Origin: Sphingobacterium sp. CZ-UAM
GTDB taxonomy: Bacteria > Bacteroidota > Bacteroidia > Sphingobacteriales > Sphingobacteriaceae
DNA: 64,000 nucleotides
Assembly (NCBI RefSeq): GCF_002000245.1
Contig: NZ_MTCM01000001.1
Span: 682,001-746,000 of the forward strand
Direction: 5' to 3'
Part shown: positions 16,493 through 25,487 of the stretch, in pieces
How the letters are laid out: each line of letters starts with the position of its first letter
Numbering within the stretch: the first letter of the stretch is position 1
Program-made: the position numbers and the translations under genes
Notes under the pieces: generated by a model
Database searches by the model: none
Told to the model about the DNA's origin: nothing
The model's input: the letters and a program-made list of their open reading frames with translations, nothing else

Positions 16493-17281
16493 CTATGGTT
16501 TTATTTCAAACGTTTTGCTCCCTTTTGGCACAATGACATAATCAAATGAGATAAACACATGGGGTGAATCCTTAAACCATTTATCCGATGTATACAGATC
16601 TTTATACATGGATACGGGTTTAATTTTGGCATAATTTCCTTTTGCTGTACGGACAATCAAAGTTCTGGGTTTAATCACTTTTCCACTTTTTAGTGTCAGT
16701 CCGTTTCCTAGCGCGTAAGCAACGTGTTCATTCTGAATGTTGTGATCGCGTACCAGTTTGCCGTAAAAGTCGTAGAGTAACCAACCCATACCATTTCCTT
16801 CGTCCCCGTTTTGATCCATGCCAATTGCATCGCCTATAAGTTTAAACTGGGAATCTGCGGGAATTTCGGTGACTTCATCAAATGCTTTTTCGACGATCAG
16901 GATACCGCCTGTCGCATTGTTTCCATAACCAAAATTTGTGTTGTTCGTGCCATTATTACCGGATACATGACTGTTGAAAATATTGCTGAATGCGATATCC
17001 CAGTTTCGGGTCTGACGGTGTGTTTCTAGAATGCCTTTGTTTGTCTCTAGGCTATAATAGACCGTAGGAGCAGCGTTGTTGCCGTCATTTTTAGCTGTAC
17101 CAACAAAATTGCGTACTTGAATGAGTTTATTGAATAGGCTGGCATTGCTCTCTTCTTCTTTCGGTGGCTCGACAACAGGTTCTACTGTTGGATCCGATTT
17201 GCTGCAAGAAGTATGGATGGCTAGACCAATGCAAAGCAATGCAATATATTTTATTCTGTTGAGCTGTCTTGCTATATTCAT
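16493..17281 (-). CDS. HmuY-family lipoprotein (third copy)
   Basis: A 262-residue lipoprotein with lipobox IHTSC (Cys about residue 26). The HmuY signatures are strong: RNWDIAFSNIF (about residue 94), MGWLLYDFYGK, RTLIVRTAKGNYAKIKPVSMYKD and a final FISFDYVI strand. It should bind heme on the outer surface. It is the first gene after a 23-bp Fur-like operator (17299-17321), which lies 17 nt before its ATG, and it appears to head a second transcription unit of the island. Confidence 0.85.
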   Translation of the reverse strand: MNIARQLNRIKYIALLCIGLAIHTSCSKSDPTVEPVVEPPKEEESNASLFNKLIQVRNFVGTAKNDGNNAAPTVYYSLETNKGILETHRQTRNWDIAFSNIFNSHVSGNNGTNNTNFGYGNNATGGILIVEKAFDEVTEIPADSQFKLIGDAIGMDQNGDEGNGMGWLLYDFYGKLVRDHNIQNEHVAYALGNGLTLKSGKVIKPRTLIVRTAKGNYAKIKPVSMYKDLYTSDKWFKDSPHVFISFDYVIVPKGSKTFEIKP

Positions 17282-17298
17282 TTGTTGTATGTTTGTTT

Positions 17299-17321
17299 TT
17301 ATTTAAAATCATTCTAAATAA
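17299..17321 (-). promoter_or_regulatory. Candidate Fur-type operator upstream of the third HmuY gene
   Basis: A 23-bp near-perfect palindrome: arms TTATTTA and TAAATAA with a 9-nt centre. By eye, 10 of 11 mirrored pairs are complementary. It is the best copy of an element found four times in the heme island. Confidence 0.6.
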
Positions 17322-17478
17322 TGGTAAAGGTAAAGAGTTTACCCTATTACTTGTGTATGAAAAATGATATTTTATATATTAATTTTGATGTTAACCGTTT
17401 AACTTAATATGTAATATGTTCTTTGCATATCTTAATGGAACTTCAATTAGGAGCTTTTTGATGGAAAAAATAATAATG

Positions 17479-17532
17479 ATGTCTCCAAATTTAATTCATG
17501 TACGTTTTTTGATTGAATATATTTGGAGACAT
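17479..17532 (-). terminator. Likely terminator after the second HmuY-like gene
   Basis: ATGTCTCCAAAT (17479-17490) and ATTTGGAGACAT (17521-17532) are perfect 12-bp arms with a 30-nt loop. On the minus strand a T-rich stretch (CATTATTATTTTTTCC) follows. It separates the receptor transcription unit from the one starting at 17281. Confidence 0.5.
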
Positions 17533-17566
17533 TTCTTTAAGAAGACTGATTGTACCTTTTAATAAA

Positions 17567-18154
17567 TTATTTTACAAACTTTTTAAAATTAATATTGTAC
17601 GTTGCATTTCCATTGAGAGCAGTAATTCCAGCTGCCTGAATAACGAAAAGCTCATCACTCTTCTCGCTTAGCTTTTCCCCTTTATACATGACGATGTAAC
17701 GGTTAGGGGTGGGGTATACTGCATGATTGTTCTTAAAGTCATAGATTATCCATGTGGGGCCTGTCACTGGAGCACCAGCACTGGAAGCGTCTATGCCTAA
17801 TTTATCTGTGGAAGTTATGTTGGAACCTAATACTGCCGCTAATGTCAATTTTTCAATACTTGTATTCTCTTGATCGAAATATCCCATTTTATAGTTTTCA
17901 GCTGATGTTTTTTGCAAAGTAGAACCATACATGCCAGATAGATTTATCATACTTTTTGCTTCCTCCTGAACACTATTTGTCTTGAAATCATAGTAAACTT
18001 TTGCGCCTGCAGGAATTTCAATCTTGGCAGTAGCGGTGACAGCTGTAGCATCATTCAATTTGTTTTCCTCAACTTTATCATTATCCTTGCTACAGGAAGT
18101 AAAACCTAGACTCAATGCACATAAAAGTGCCGCTGTTGTAAATAATTTGTTCAT
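17567..18154 (-). CDS. HmuY-like lipoprotein (second copy, divergent)
   Basis: A 195-residue lipoprotein with lipobox GFTSC (Cys about residue 21). It is shorter and less typical than its neighbours but keeps the HmuY layout: YYDFKTNSV near the start of the domain, TWIIYDFKNNHAVYP, NRYIVMYKG, and a terminal YNINFKKFVK strand. Position inside the heme island supports a heme-binding or heme-transfer role. A long hairpin follows it and probably ends the transcript starting at the receptor gene. Confidence 0.6.
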   Translation of the reverse strand: MNKLFTTAALLCALSLGFTSCSKDNDKVEENKLNDATAVTATAKIEIPAGAKVYYDFKTNSVQEEAKSMINLSGMYGSTLQKTSAENYKMGYFDQENTSIEKLTLAAVLGSNITSTDKLGIDASSAGAPVTGPTWIIYDFKNNHAVYPTPNRYIVMYKGEKLSEKSDELFVIQAAGITALNGNATYNINFKKFVK

Positions 18155-18184
18155 CTTTAATTTATTTGTGTAATTTTTCCTTAT

Positions 18185-18940
18185 TTATAATGTGTTTGTA
18201 TTTAAATCTTTACTGCCATCTTCCTGTACATAATATTTAAAGGTGTAATAGGGAGCCGGCCAGTTCATATTGGTCACTGCCGATGGATTTCCTTTATAGG
18301 CATTGATCAATTGTAACTTGGCATATTTACCATCGGGAAGCCGGATAACGTAGGTGCGATTGGGCAGCGCTTGCATAATATGGGTACTCAGACTATACTG
18401 AAACCATCCCAGGGACTCCGAGTTGGATGCCCAACCAATTTTGCCCGTTCCGTTTTTATTAAATTCTTCGTCCGAAGGTGCTACAGTCAGGCTTTGGTAA
18501 GATTGCTTTAATAGCATGACAGCTGTATTGTTGGCTTCGCCCTGATAACCTGGATTGAACTCATCATCAGCATTATTGACAAAGACTTCAGAATTGTAGG
18601 GACCCGTAAAGGCAATATCCCAATCTTTTGTTTTTAACCATTGTGCGGAGTCGGCCTTTGTCTTGATCCAGATTTGCTTTTTGTCCTTAAATCGAAAAAG
18701 AAACATGTTGAATGGTCGTTTTTCTTTACCTTCAGCACCATCACCCATGGCGGCATCGGTATCACCAGCCAGATCTTTGATAACGACACTTTTGCCATCT
18801 TCTAATCCAATCGTATAGTCTTTGTCCTTCCCACAGGAAAGGAGCATAAGTGCCAGAAAACCTGAAAAAATACAACGTCCAATCTTATGGAATGAAAGCC
18901 AGATGCTGCATTCCGCTATAATGATATTAATTGTTCTCAT
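18185..18940 (-). CDS. HmuY-family lipoprotein (first copy)
   Basis: A 251-residue protein. The lipobox LLSC appears at about residues 33-36, giving an unusually long n-region (MRTINIIIAECSIWLSFHKI) if the ATG at 18940 is used; a later non-ATG start is possible. The HmuY body is clear: DWDIAFTGPYNSEV, LGWFQYSLSTHIMQALP, RTYVIRLPDGKYAKLQLINAYKG, and a final YYTFKYYVQ. It lies 57 nt after the TonB receptor on the same strand. This matches the classical hmuR-hmuY arrangement, with HmuY as the surface hemophore for that receptor. Confidence 0.82.
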   Translation of the reverse strand: MRTINIIIAECSIWLSFHKIGRCIFSGFLALMLLSCGKDKDYTIGLEDGKSVVIKDLAGDTDAAMGDGAEGKEKRPFNMFLFRFKDKKQIWIKTKADSAQWLKTKDWDIAFTGPYNSEVFVNNADDEFNPGYQGEANNTAVMLLKQSYQSLTVAPSDEEFNKNGTGKIGWASNSESLGWFQYSLSTHIMQALPNRTYVIRLPDGKYAKLQLINAYKGNPSAVTNMNWPAPYYTFKYYVQEDGSKDLNTNTL

Positions 18941-18997
18941 TGTTTTATCTACTATTTTGTGTACTTATTTTTAGCTTTAATCTCCAATCTCCAATCG

Positions 18998-21376
18998 CTA
19001 ATCCTTCATCCACCGGTAACTGACTCCGCCCATAATCACTCTACCGGGCTGCCCCAATAGATAGCGGCTCGTAAAATTGAACAGGTTGTCGCCGATCAGA
19101 CGAAAGGTTAACCTCCGGTTCATCAGACTTTTTTCGATCGTCATGTTCAGAAGCGTATGATAGGGGATAAAGATGTCATACTTGTCAATAAATTGATTTC
19201 CGTTGTATTCTTGAAAAGGTGTCTTTCCACGAAAATTAACGCGGGCATTAACATTGACTCCCCAGGGTTTGTATTCGTATTGAGCTTTGAAATTGAGCAT
19301 ATGACGCGAACGGTCCTCAATGCCCCAGTAATCTGATTTTTTGCTCTGTCGATAGAGATCACTTGCAGCATCGTTTATTTGATTATAGGGGTAATGACCC
19401 GCTGCGATACTATCCAATACGCTAAGATCTTTTGCGACAAGATATTGATAGCCCATGGATAATTGCAGATCCCTGGTAGCCTGATAACTTATTGAAACTT
19501 CAAAACCCTTATTCATCGCTTTCGGTAAATTACGGTAACTATAGATCTGCGCGATACTGGTACCATTACCTACACTGACCGTATTGATCTGATTGTTGAT
19601 ACGATGATAGAAAACAGAAAAATCTGCCTGAAATTTGGTTGAAGGATTCCAGGTAAGCCCAATATTGTTGGAGAGGCTAGTTTCGGCCTTGAGGTTACCT
19701 GCGACTAAATTCAGCATATAGCTGTTCTTGTAACTCAATTCACCCGCTTGGTCCATGGCCGCAACCACATCGGCTACCCGTTCGGTGCCTACAACCAGAT
19801 AATTCGCAGCGGGATTGAAAAACACCTGATAACGCATTTTGTAATCCGGAGCTTTGAACCCAGCGCCAACACCTCCTTTGATCAATAATGTTGGACTGAT
19901 ATGATACCGTAAGCCTAGGCTTGGGCTCAGATGCCCGTTATAAACATTGGTCTGGTCGTAACGTAGTCCCAGTGTCGTCAGCAAGCGGTCTACCGGTTTC
20001 CACTCCGTTTGGAAGTAGATAAACGCACTGTTCAACGAGCGTTTGGCATCCAGATCCTGATTATCCATCTGCTCTAGACTACCACCGATTCCTCCAGTAA
20101 ATTTAACTTGTTGTATGGGATTATAGGCAAATTGCTGTTCGATGCGGTGTACATTCTGTCCGAACTCTTCAGCACTGGCTAAAACTCCTTGTCGTAACCA
20201 TTGCGCAGCAATCTGCGAATGAAACCTGGAAAAATAGTAGCGTGTCATGCTGCGCAGTCCTGATTCAAAATTATGGTCGTAGCTGGCTGACAGATTGATG
20301 TCCTGATCTTTTTGCTTGTCCTGCAAGGTGCGGTCTTCAGACCAGGCATTGATCATTTCAGATTCGCGGGCAGCAAACCGGCCAGTCATTCCCACGGTAC
20401 CATTTTTGCTCGTGCGATAGCGTACGCGCCCCTGAAAACTATAGTTGGTATAAGGCGGGAATGTTGTGCTTGTTGGGTTGAGATATTGCTTGTCCGTATT
20501 GAATCCATCTGTACGGTAGTAATTTCCGGAAACAACGGCGCTACCTCTTTGATTGGAAAATGGTGTTTCGCCTTCCAATGTCGCATCAACTGTATTTAAG
20601 CTACCATAGAGCAGAGAAGCATGCGCCTGTGGTGTGATGGCGCCATGGCGGGTAATGATATTGATGGCACCACCAAGTGCATCACTACCGTAGAGACAGG
20701 AGGATGCGCCCTTGATAATCTCAATACGCTCAATATTGGTCACCGAAATACGGGAAAGATCAAAATTACCACTATTACGACCGAGCATGGGTTGTCCATC
20801 TACCAATACCATGACATAGTTGCTGCTAAAGCCTTGAATCTGAACGCCGACAGCTCGAGAACCACCCGCGATATCATTGACGATAGCAATACCAGTCTGT
20901 TCTTTTAGCACTTCGTCTAACCGACGGCTTCCCATCAGCTCAATCTCTCTTTTTGTGATGACCTTGACCGGCATAGCGGCGTTTTCGGCTTTGATAAGAT
21001 TATCGACGGCCTCCAATTTACGGTTTACTTCGACCTCGCCGATTTGACGACTATCTGCATGTACCGTAAGGGTCAGTTCCTGGTTTTTATCGCTCAAGTC
21101 TACAAATTGACGCAGCTCCTTATAGCCTAGCGCTTGTGCGACAAGCTCATAACGACCTGAATAGAGTTTATTAAATTGAAATTTTCCAGCACTATCTGTT
21201 TTGAAAGCATATTTATCCGGATACAGGTAAACGGTTGCATTGGCTATCGCTTTGTCGGACTCATTCTTTAAGGTTCCGGATAGTTTCCATTTTTCCTGTG
21301 CTTGCACCGCTAAGATCTGGCAGGCGCACAGCGCGATTACTATACTTATTCGAATAGAAGAGCGACTTTTAAACAC
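18998..21376 (-). CDS. hmuR: TonB-dependent heme receptor (HmuR-like)
   Basis: A 792-residue outer-membrane receptor starting with GTG at 21376; no other usable in-frame start lies before an upstream stop. A signal peptide (about 1-26) is followed by a carboxypeptidase-regulatory-like domain (about 30-110), the plug (about 135-245, with VKVITKREIELMGSRRLDE and IEIIKGASSCLYGSDALGG), and a 22-strand-type beta barrel to the C-terminus. The downstream HmuY gene and the divergent hmuTUV genes point to heme as substrate. A Fur-like operator at 21382-21404 lies 5 nt before the start codon, which suggests iron repression. Confidence 0.88.
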   Translation of the reverse strand: MFKSRSSIRISIVIALCACQILAVQAQEKWKLSGTLKNESDKAIANATVYLYPDKYAFKTDSAGKFQFNKLYSGRYELVAQALGYKELRQFVDLSDKNQELTLTVHADSRQIGEVEVNRKLEAVDNLIKAENAAMPVKVITKREIELMGSRRLDEVLKEQTGIAIVNDIAGGSRAVGVQIQGFSSNYVMVLVDGQPMLGRNSGNFDLSRISVTNIERIEIIKGASSCLYGSDALGGAINIITRHGAITPQAHASLLYGSLNTVDATLEGETPFSNQRGSAVVSGNYYRTDGFNTDKQYLNPTSTTFPPYTNYSFQGRVRYRTSKNGTVGMTGRFAARESEMINAWSEDRTLQDKQKDQDINLSASYDHNFESGLRSMTRYYFSRFHSQIAAQWLRQGVLASAEEFGQNVHRIEQQFAYNPIQQVKFTGGIGGSLEQMDNQDLDAKRSLNSAFIYFQTEWKPVDRLLTTLGLRYDQTNVYNGHLSPSLGLRYHISPTLLIKGGVGAGFKAPDYKMRYQVFFNPAANYLVVGTERVADVVAAMDQAGELSYKNSYMLNLVAGNLKAETSLSNNIGLTWNPSTKFQADFSVFYHRINNQINTVSVGNGTSIAQIYSYRNLPKAMNKGFEVSISYQATRDLQLSMGYQYLVAKDLSVLDSIAAGHYPYNQINDAASDLYRQSKKSDYWGIEDRSRHMLNFKAQYEYKPWGVNVNARVNFRGKTPFQEYNGNQFIDKYDIFIPYHTLLNMTIEKSLMNRRLTFRLIGDNLFNFTSRYLLGQPGRVIMGGVSYRWMKD

Positions 21377-21381
21377 TATTT

Positions 21382-21404
21382 TTATTTTTAATCATTCTAA
21401 ATAA
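21382..21404 (-). promoter_or_regulatory. Candidate Fur-type operator upstream of the heme receptor
   Basis: This 23-bp element differs from the copy at 17299-17321 at only two adjacent positions (21 of 23 identical by eye). Nine of 11 mirrored positions pair. It lies between the candidate promoter and the GTG start. Confidence 0.58.
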
Positions 21405-21557
21405 TGTTACAAAAAAAGGCAATACTATTGGATTTTTCTATATGCAAATTGTCATAAATTCTATTTAATCCGATTTTTGTTAACCCTAACTGGCCTAGTT
21501 TTATGTGCTATTTTATTGTTTTATAGTGTGATAGCTTATTTATTCTACTCTAAACCT

Positions 21558-21606
21558 TTATTTAGGGGAAGTGAAAATAATTTGTATTTAGACTGATTAT
21601 TGATTT
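21558..21606 (+). promoter_or_regulatory. Degenerate operator-like sites upstream of hmuT
   Basis: Two weaker matches to the 23-bp element (about 16 of 23 each, at 21558-21580 and 21584-21606) lie in front of the plus-strand heme ABC genes. The left halves TTATTTAG and TATTTAGA are well kept, the right halves are poor. Confidence 0.3.
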
Positions 21607-21668
21607 GTTTTGTAGTCAAATACAATTGTCATACAAGAAAACAAGAAACAAAATCTTGTGTGGTTCTA

Positions 21669-22541
21669 ATGGAGAAGAAAGAGATGCGTAGAATTTACAT
21701 CATTATGCTCTGTTGTTTGCTCCATCTTGGCGGATGGGCAAGTGCACAGCAACGGATTATTACATTGAACAGTTCACTGACAGAAACAATTTATGGGCTC
21801 GGGATAGGGGATCGTATGATTGCGACAGATGTGACCAGTATATCGCCAAAGGCAGCAGCAGCATTGCCAAGGGTAAGCAAAAACCGTTCTGTTTCGGCTG
21901 AAGGTTTATTGTCTTTTAAGCCTACGCTTGTTCTGGCGAATGAGGGGGATATCTCCAATTCGGTAATCCAACAGATCCGTGCCGCTGGGGTAAGGTTTAT
22001 TGCGATTAAGCCAAATTATTCGGCCCAAGGCGCACTGCGTTATATTCAGGGGGTTGCTGATGCTGTCGGAGAGCCATCCTTAGGGAAATCTCTGGTATCA
22101 CGTACAAAAACAAGCCTGGATCGTACCCTGGAGTTGGTAAATAAAGAAAATAAAGGTAAAGCTACGCCGAAAGTACTGTTTTTGTATGCCCGTGGGACAG
22201 GTACAATGAGTGTTGCGGGAAAGGGCAGTAGTCTGGATGCGATGATTAATCTGGCTGGAGGGAAAAACGCCGTGCAGGAATTCTCGGATTTCAAACCCTA
22301 TACAACAGAAGCATTGGTACAGGCCAATCCGGATATTGTATTGCTGTTCGATTTTGGGGCTAGTAGCCTTGGGGGCGCAGAAGCCATTCTTAAATTACCT
22401 GGGATGCGTATTACCAATGCGGGTAAAAAAGAGCGCATATTGGTTATGAACGCCTCCTTGCTGGTCAATTTTAGTAACCGGCTACCAGATGCGATCTTGG
22501 AACTGCACCGGGGATTTGAAAAAGTAATGGACTCAAAATAG
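21669..22541 (+). CDS. hmuT: Heme ABC transporter substrate-binding protein
   Basis: A periplasmic binding protein of the class III (BtuF/HmuT) fold with a signal peptide (RRIYIIMLCCLLHLGGWASA). The start is set at ATG 21669; ATG 21684 would also give a good signal peptide. Typical segments are IITLNSSLTETIYGLGIGDRMIATD at the domain start and EALVQANPDIVLLFDFGA in the C-terminal lobe. It delivers heme to the HmuUV importer. The permease start follows 5 nt after its stop, so the two are tightly coupled in one operon divergent from the receptor. Confidence 0.88.
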   Translation: MEKKEMRRIYIIMLCCLLHLGGWASAQQRIITLNSSLTETIYGLGIGDRMIATDVTSISPKAAAALPRVSKNRSVSAEGLLSFKPTLVLANEGDISNSVIQQIRAAGVRFIAIKPNYSAQGALRYIQGVADAVGEPSLGKSLVSRTKTSLDRTLELVNKENKGKATPKVLFLYARGTGTMSVAGKGSSLDAMINLAGGKNAVQEFSDFKPYTTEALVQANPDIVLLFDFGASSLGGAEAILKLPGMRITNAGKKERILVMNASLLVNFSNRLPDAILELHRGFEKVMDSK

Positions 22542-22546
22542 ATCAG

Positions 22547-23578
22547 GTGCAGAAGAAACAGAAAGTAATATTACTGGCATTGAGCCTAATATTGATTGTC
22601 ATATGTATTATTGCATTAGGTTTAGGTGCTTATCACATACCTCCCCAAGATATTTTATCCATGTTGATGGCGAAGATAAATCATCCGGGATCTACCGATC
22701 AAAATAGCATGCACGCTGATGTTTTATTTGAGATCCGCATGCCACGTTTATTGCTGGGGATTTTGGTTGGTGCTGCTCTGGGTATTTCGGGTGCTGCCAT
22801 TCAGGGGATTTTTCGAAATCCGCTTGCAGAACCCGGATTAATTGGTATTTCTTCGGGTGCCTCCTTATTCGCGGTATTGATCATTGCATTTGAAACGTTC
22901 CTGCTAACCTCACTTTCGGCCTGGATCGGTTATTATATTTTGGCATTTGGTGCATTTGCCGGAGCCGGATTGACGGCCTTTCTGGTTTATCGTATTGCCA
23001 GTAAAAATGGACGGCCCAACGTGACGACAATGTTGTTGGCAGGCATTGCCATTAATGCCTTTGCTGGCGCCCTAACAGGCTTAATGACTTATTTGTCTAC
23101 AGAACAACAGCTCCGCACCATAACCTTTTGGATGCTTGGAAGTTTGGGCGGCGCAAGCTGGGAAAATTTATTGGCTGTAGGACCTTTTATCGGTATTTCT
23201 ATAATAATCCTGCCTTTTTTCGGAAAATCATTGAATGCTTTTGCCTTAGGAGAACTGCAGGCGGATCTATTGGGCATGCGTACTGATCGTGTAAAAAGAT
23301 TTGTGGTGGTCTTGTCTACATTGGCAGTAGGCGCTTCGGTGGCGGTATCGGGGATTATCGGTTTTGTAGGATTAATTGTTCCACATACGGTACGCCTGAT
23401 GGGCGGCCCGGATCATCGTTTTGTGCTTCCGGGCTCATTGATCCTTGGTGCATTGGTGCTGACCCTGGCGGATGTTATCGCCCGGGTCTCAGTGGCGCCG
23501 ATAGAATTGCCTATCGGTGTGATTACGGCCTTACTTGGAACACCGGTTTTTTTGTATATTTTAATCAAGGATAAATAG
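22547..23578 (+). CDS. hmuU: Heme/iron ABC transporter permease (FecCD family)
   Basis: A 343-residue polytopic permease starting with GTG. About nine to ten transmembrane helices are visible. FecCD-family signatures include LRLPRL-like EIRMPRLLLGILVGAALGISGAAIQGIFRNPLAEPGLIGISSGAS-type segments at residues 62-105, and SGIIGFVGLIVPHTVRLMGG near 265. It forms the inner-membrane channel for heme with HmuV. It sits 5 nt after hmuT and 32 nt before hmuV. Confidence 0.92.
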   Translation: MQKKQKVILLALSLILIVICIIALGLGAYHIPPQDILSMLMAKINHPGSTDQNSMHADVLFEIRMPRLLLGILVGAALGISGAAIQGIFRNPLAEPGLIGISSGASLFAVLIIAFETFLLTSLSAWIGYYILAFGAFAGAGLTAFLVYRIASKNGRPNVTTMLLAGIAINAFAGALTGLMTYLSTEQQLRTITFWMLGSLGGASWENLLAVGPFIGISIIILPFFGKSLNAFALGELQADLLGMRTDRVKRFVVVLSTLAVGASVAVSGIIGFVGLIVPHTVRLMGGPDHRFVLPGSLILGALVLTLADVIARVSVAPIELPIGVITALLGTPVFLYILIKDK

Positions 23579-23610
23579 CCTTCCTTCGGATGTCTAACTA
23601 ATATTGTCTT

Positions 23611-24402
23611 ATGTTGCGTGTAGAGAAAATCAACTGTGAGCTGAAAGGCCGAAAACTACTCAAGGACATCACCTTTCAGGTGCGTAAAGGTGAAGTCTTG
23701 GCTGTACTTGGTGCCAATGGGGCAGGGAAGTCCACCCTGATGGGGGTATTATGCGGAGAGAAAAAACCTGATTCCGGGCACATCTATCTTAACGGAAAAT
23801 CCCTCTCTGCATACGATGCAGCAGCATTGTCCAGATGCAGGGCTATGTTAAGTCAGCAGCAACAGATGACATTAAGTTTTAAGGTGGAAGAGATTGTTTT
23901 AATGGGCAGATACCCTCATTATAGAAATACACCCACAGCGCATGACTATAAGGTGCTGGCCGAGACGATGGAACTCTGTGGTGTGACGGCTTTTGCCGAT
24001 CGGGATTTTCTGAGTCTTTCGGGCGGGGAACAGCAGCGTGTTCACCTTGCCCGTGTGTTAGCACAGATATGGGATAATCCAGATGCGCTCTTATTATTAG
24101 ATGAACCTATTTCTGCCCTGGACTTACATTATCAGCAAAAGGTGCTTGCTATAGCCAGAGCACTGGCCCGTAAGGGGTTTATGGTTGTTTTGGTTGTCCA
24201 TGATGTTAATTTTGCAGCGATGTATGCCGACCGGATACTGATGCTCAAACATGGGCGCAAACTTTTTCATGGTACACCCGTAGAGGTTTTGGCGCAGCAG
24301 GAAATCTATACGATTTTTTCGGTTGAATCCAATGTGATCATGAATCCAAGGACATTAAAACCTTATGTTCAATTGGAGGAGATGGATATTGATCTGGAAT
24401 AG
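23611..24402 (+). CDS. hmuV: Heme ABC transporter ATP-binding protein
   Basis: A 263-residue ATPase with Walker A GANGAGKST (residues 34-42), the signature LSGGEQQRVHLARVLAQ near 138, Walker B LLLLDEPISALD near 165 and the switch His in VVHDVNF. It powers heme import through HmuU. All motifs are intact. It is the last gene of the hmuTUV operon; the AraC-type gene downstream has its own operator-like element. Confidence 0.93.
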   Translation: MLRVEKINCELKGRKLLKDITFQVRKGEVLAVLGANGAGKSTLMGVLCGEKKPDSGHIYLNGKSLSAYDAAALSRCRAMLSQQQQMTLSFKVEEIVLMGRYPHYRNTPTAHDYKVLAETMELCGVTAFADRDFLSLSGGEQQRVHLARVLAQIWDNPDALLLLDEPISALDLHYQQKVLAIARALARKGFMVVLVVHDVNFAAMYADRILMLKHGRKLFHGTPVEVLAQQEIYTIFSVESNVIMNPRTLKPYVQLEEMDIDLE

Positions 24403-24440
24403 ACCAGACCATTTTGACATTGTGCCTGTCTACCAGGAGT

Positions 24441-24463
24441 TTATTTAGATAGATTATAAATAA
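24441..24463 (+). promoter_or_regulatory. Candidate Fur-type operator upstream of the AraC-type regulator
   Basis: Arms TTATTTA and TAAATAA are both perfect, separated by 9 nt. It matches the 17299-17321 element at 20 of 23 positions by eye and lies 61 nt before the ATG of the regulator gene. Confidence 0.58.
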
Positions 24464-24524
24464 TTTTTATTTCCCACCCTAATTCGTTAATTTTAACTGC
24501 ATCAGGCTTATTTGAATTGTAATC

Positions 24525-25487
24525 ATGTTGGTGAAAAGTAAAATAGTTGAGTTGGCTGATTGGCTTTTTGAAGAAGAAATTCCAGACAGCTATGTGCCTG
24601 ACAAACCTTTGGTAGAAAATAAAATCACGATCCATACGGAGCCCGTTCACATGGAAAATTTTCAGCTCTCTACCTCAGGCTTGTTTATATTGCATTCGAA
24701 AATGCAATTTGATCGGCCTGTACAGATATTGACTGAGATTGAAGGGGAGACCATTACCAGTCAATTTATCTTTTTTAAACCTACTGATAGCAAGCTGCCT
24801 TATGGCATGAGCCGGCACAATATCAGGTATATACCCTCTGTTAAATCGATACATGAAGTAGAGCCGGGTATAGAATATACCTATTTTATTGCGGTCATAT
24901 CCAAGGAGTATTATCTCAATCTCATCAAGCGGGATTCTTTATTGCACCAGCAGTTTGTGCATGAAATTGAAAAAGGCGAATACACATCGTTTTCAGAAGA
25001 GGATCTGATGGCAACCTACGAAATGCAGCATACCATAGCGGAACTTATTGAATCCAAGAAAAAAGGTGAGATACGAAGGCTCCATACCGAATCTCGTATT
25101 GTTGAGTTGCTGATGTATCAATTTGAACAGTATAACGAGAAAAGTGAACAAGATGTCTCTTTATTCCACGAAGAGGATGTACAGCGCCTGGAACTGGCGC
25201 GGCAGATTCTCGAACAGCGCATTGCCAATCCGCCGACACAAAAAGAGCTGGCGGCAGAGGTATTAACCAGTGAAAGCAAGCTGCGAAAGGACTTTAAAGA
25301 ATATTTTTCGGTGACAATCCATGATTATTTAACGAGAATACGAATGGAAAAAGCCAAAAGTTATCTATTGGATGATAAGATGACGGTTTATGAAGTTGCT
25401 TTGCTGACCGGATATGGTCATCAGAATAACTTTAGCAGCGCCTTTAAAAAATACTATGGAATATCTCCTGGCGAACTTAAAATGTAA
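24525..25487 (+). CDS. AraC-family transcriptional regulator
   Basis: A 320-residue regulator. Residues about 220-320 form the double helix-turn-helix: LAAEVLTSESKLRKDFKEYF, then MTVYEVALLTGYGHQNNFSSAFKKYYG. The N-terminal 200 residues are a ligand or sensor region without a recognisable cupin signature. AraC regulators next to heme or siderophore loci commonly activate uptake genes. The Fur-like element upstream suggests its own gene is iron-controlled. Its stop is immediately adjacent to the convergent pdeM stop, with no spacer. Confidence 0.85.
   Translation: MLVKSKIVELADWLFEEEIPDSYVPDKPLVENKITIHTEPVHMENFQLSTSGLFILHSKMQFDRPVQILTEIEGETITSQFIFFKPTDSKLPYGMSRHNIRYIPSVKSIHEVEPGIEYTYFIAVISKEYYLNLIKRDSLLHQQFVHEIEKGEYTSFSEEDLMATYEMQHTIAELIESKKKGEIRRLHTESRIVELLMYQFEQYNEKSEQDVSLFHEEDVQRLELARQILEQRIANPPTQKELAAEVLTSESKLRKDFKEYFSVTIHDYLTRIRMEKAKSYLLDDKMTVYEVALLTGYGHQNNFSSAFKKYYGISPGELKM

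Noticed and set aside
21405..21470. Promoter of the heme receptor
   Set aside because: A TTTG and a TAGTATTG element are present on the minus strand, but the spacing is 17 rather than 19 nt and the -7 box has a mismatch, so I do not list it as a feature.
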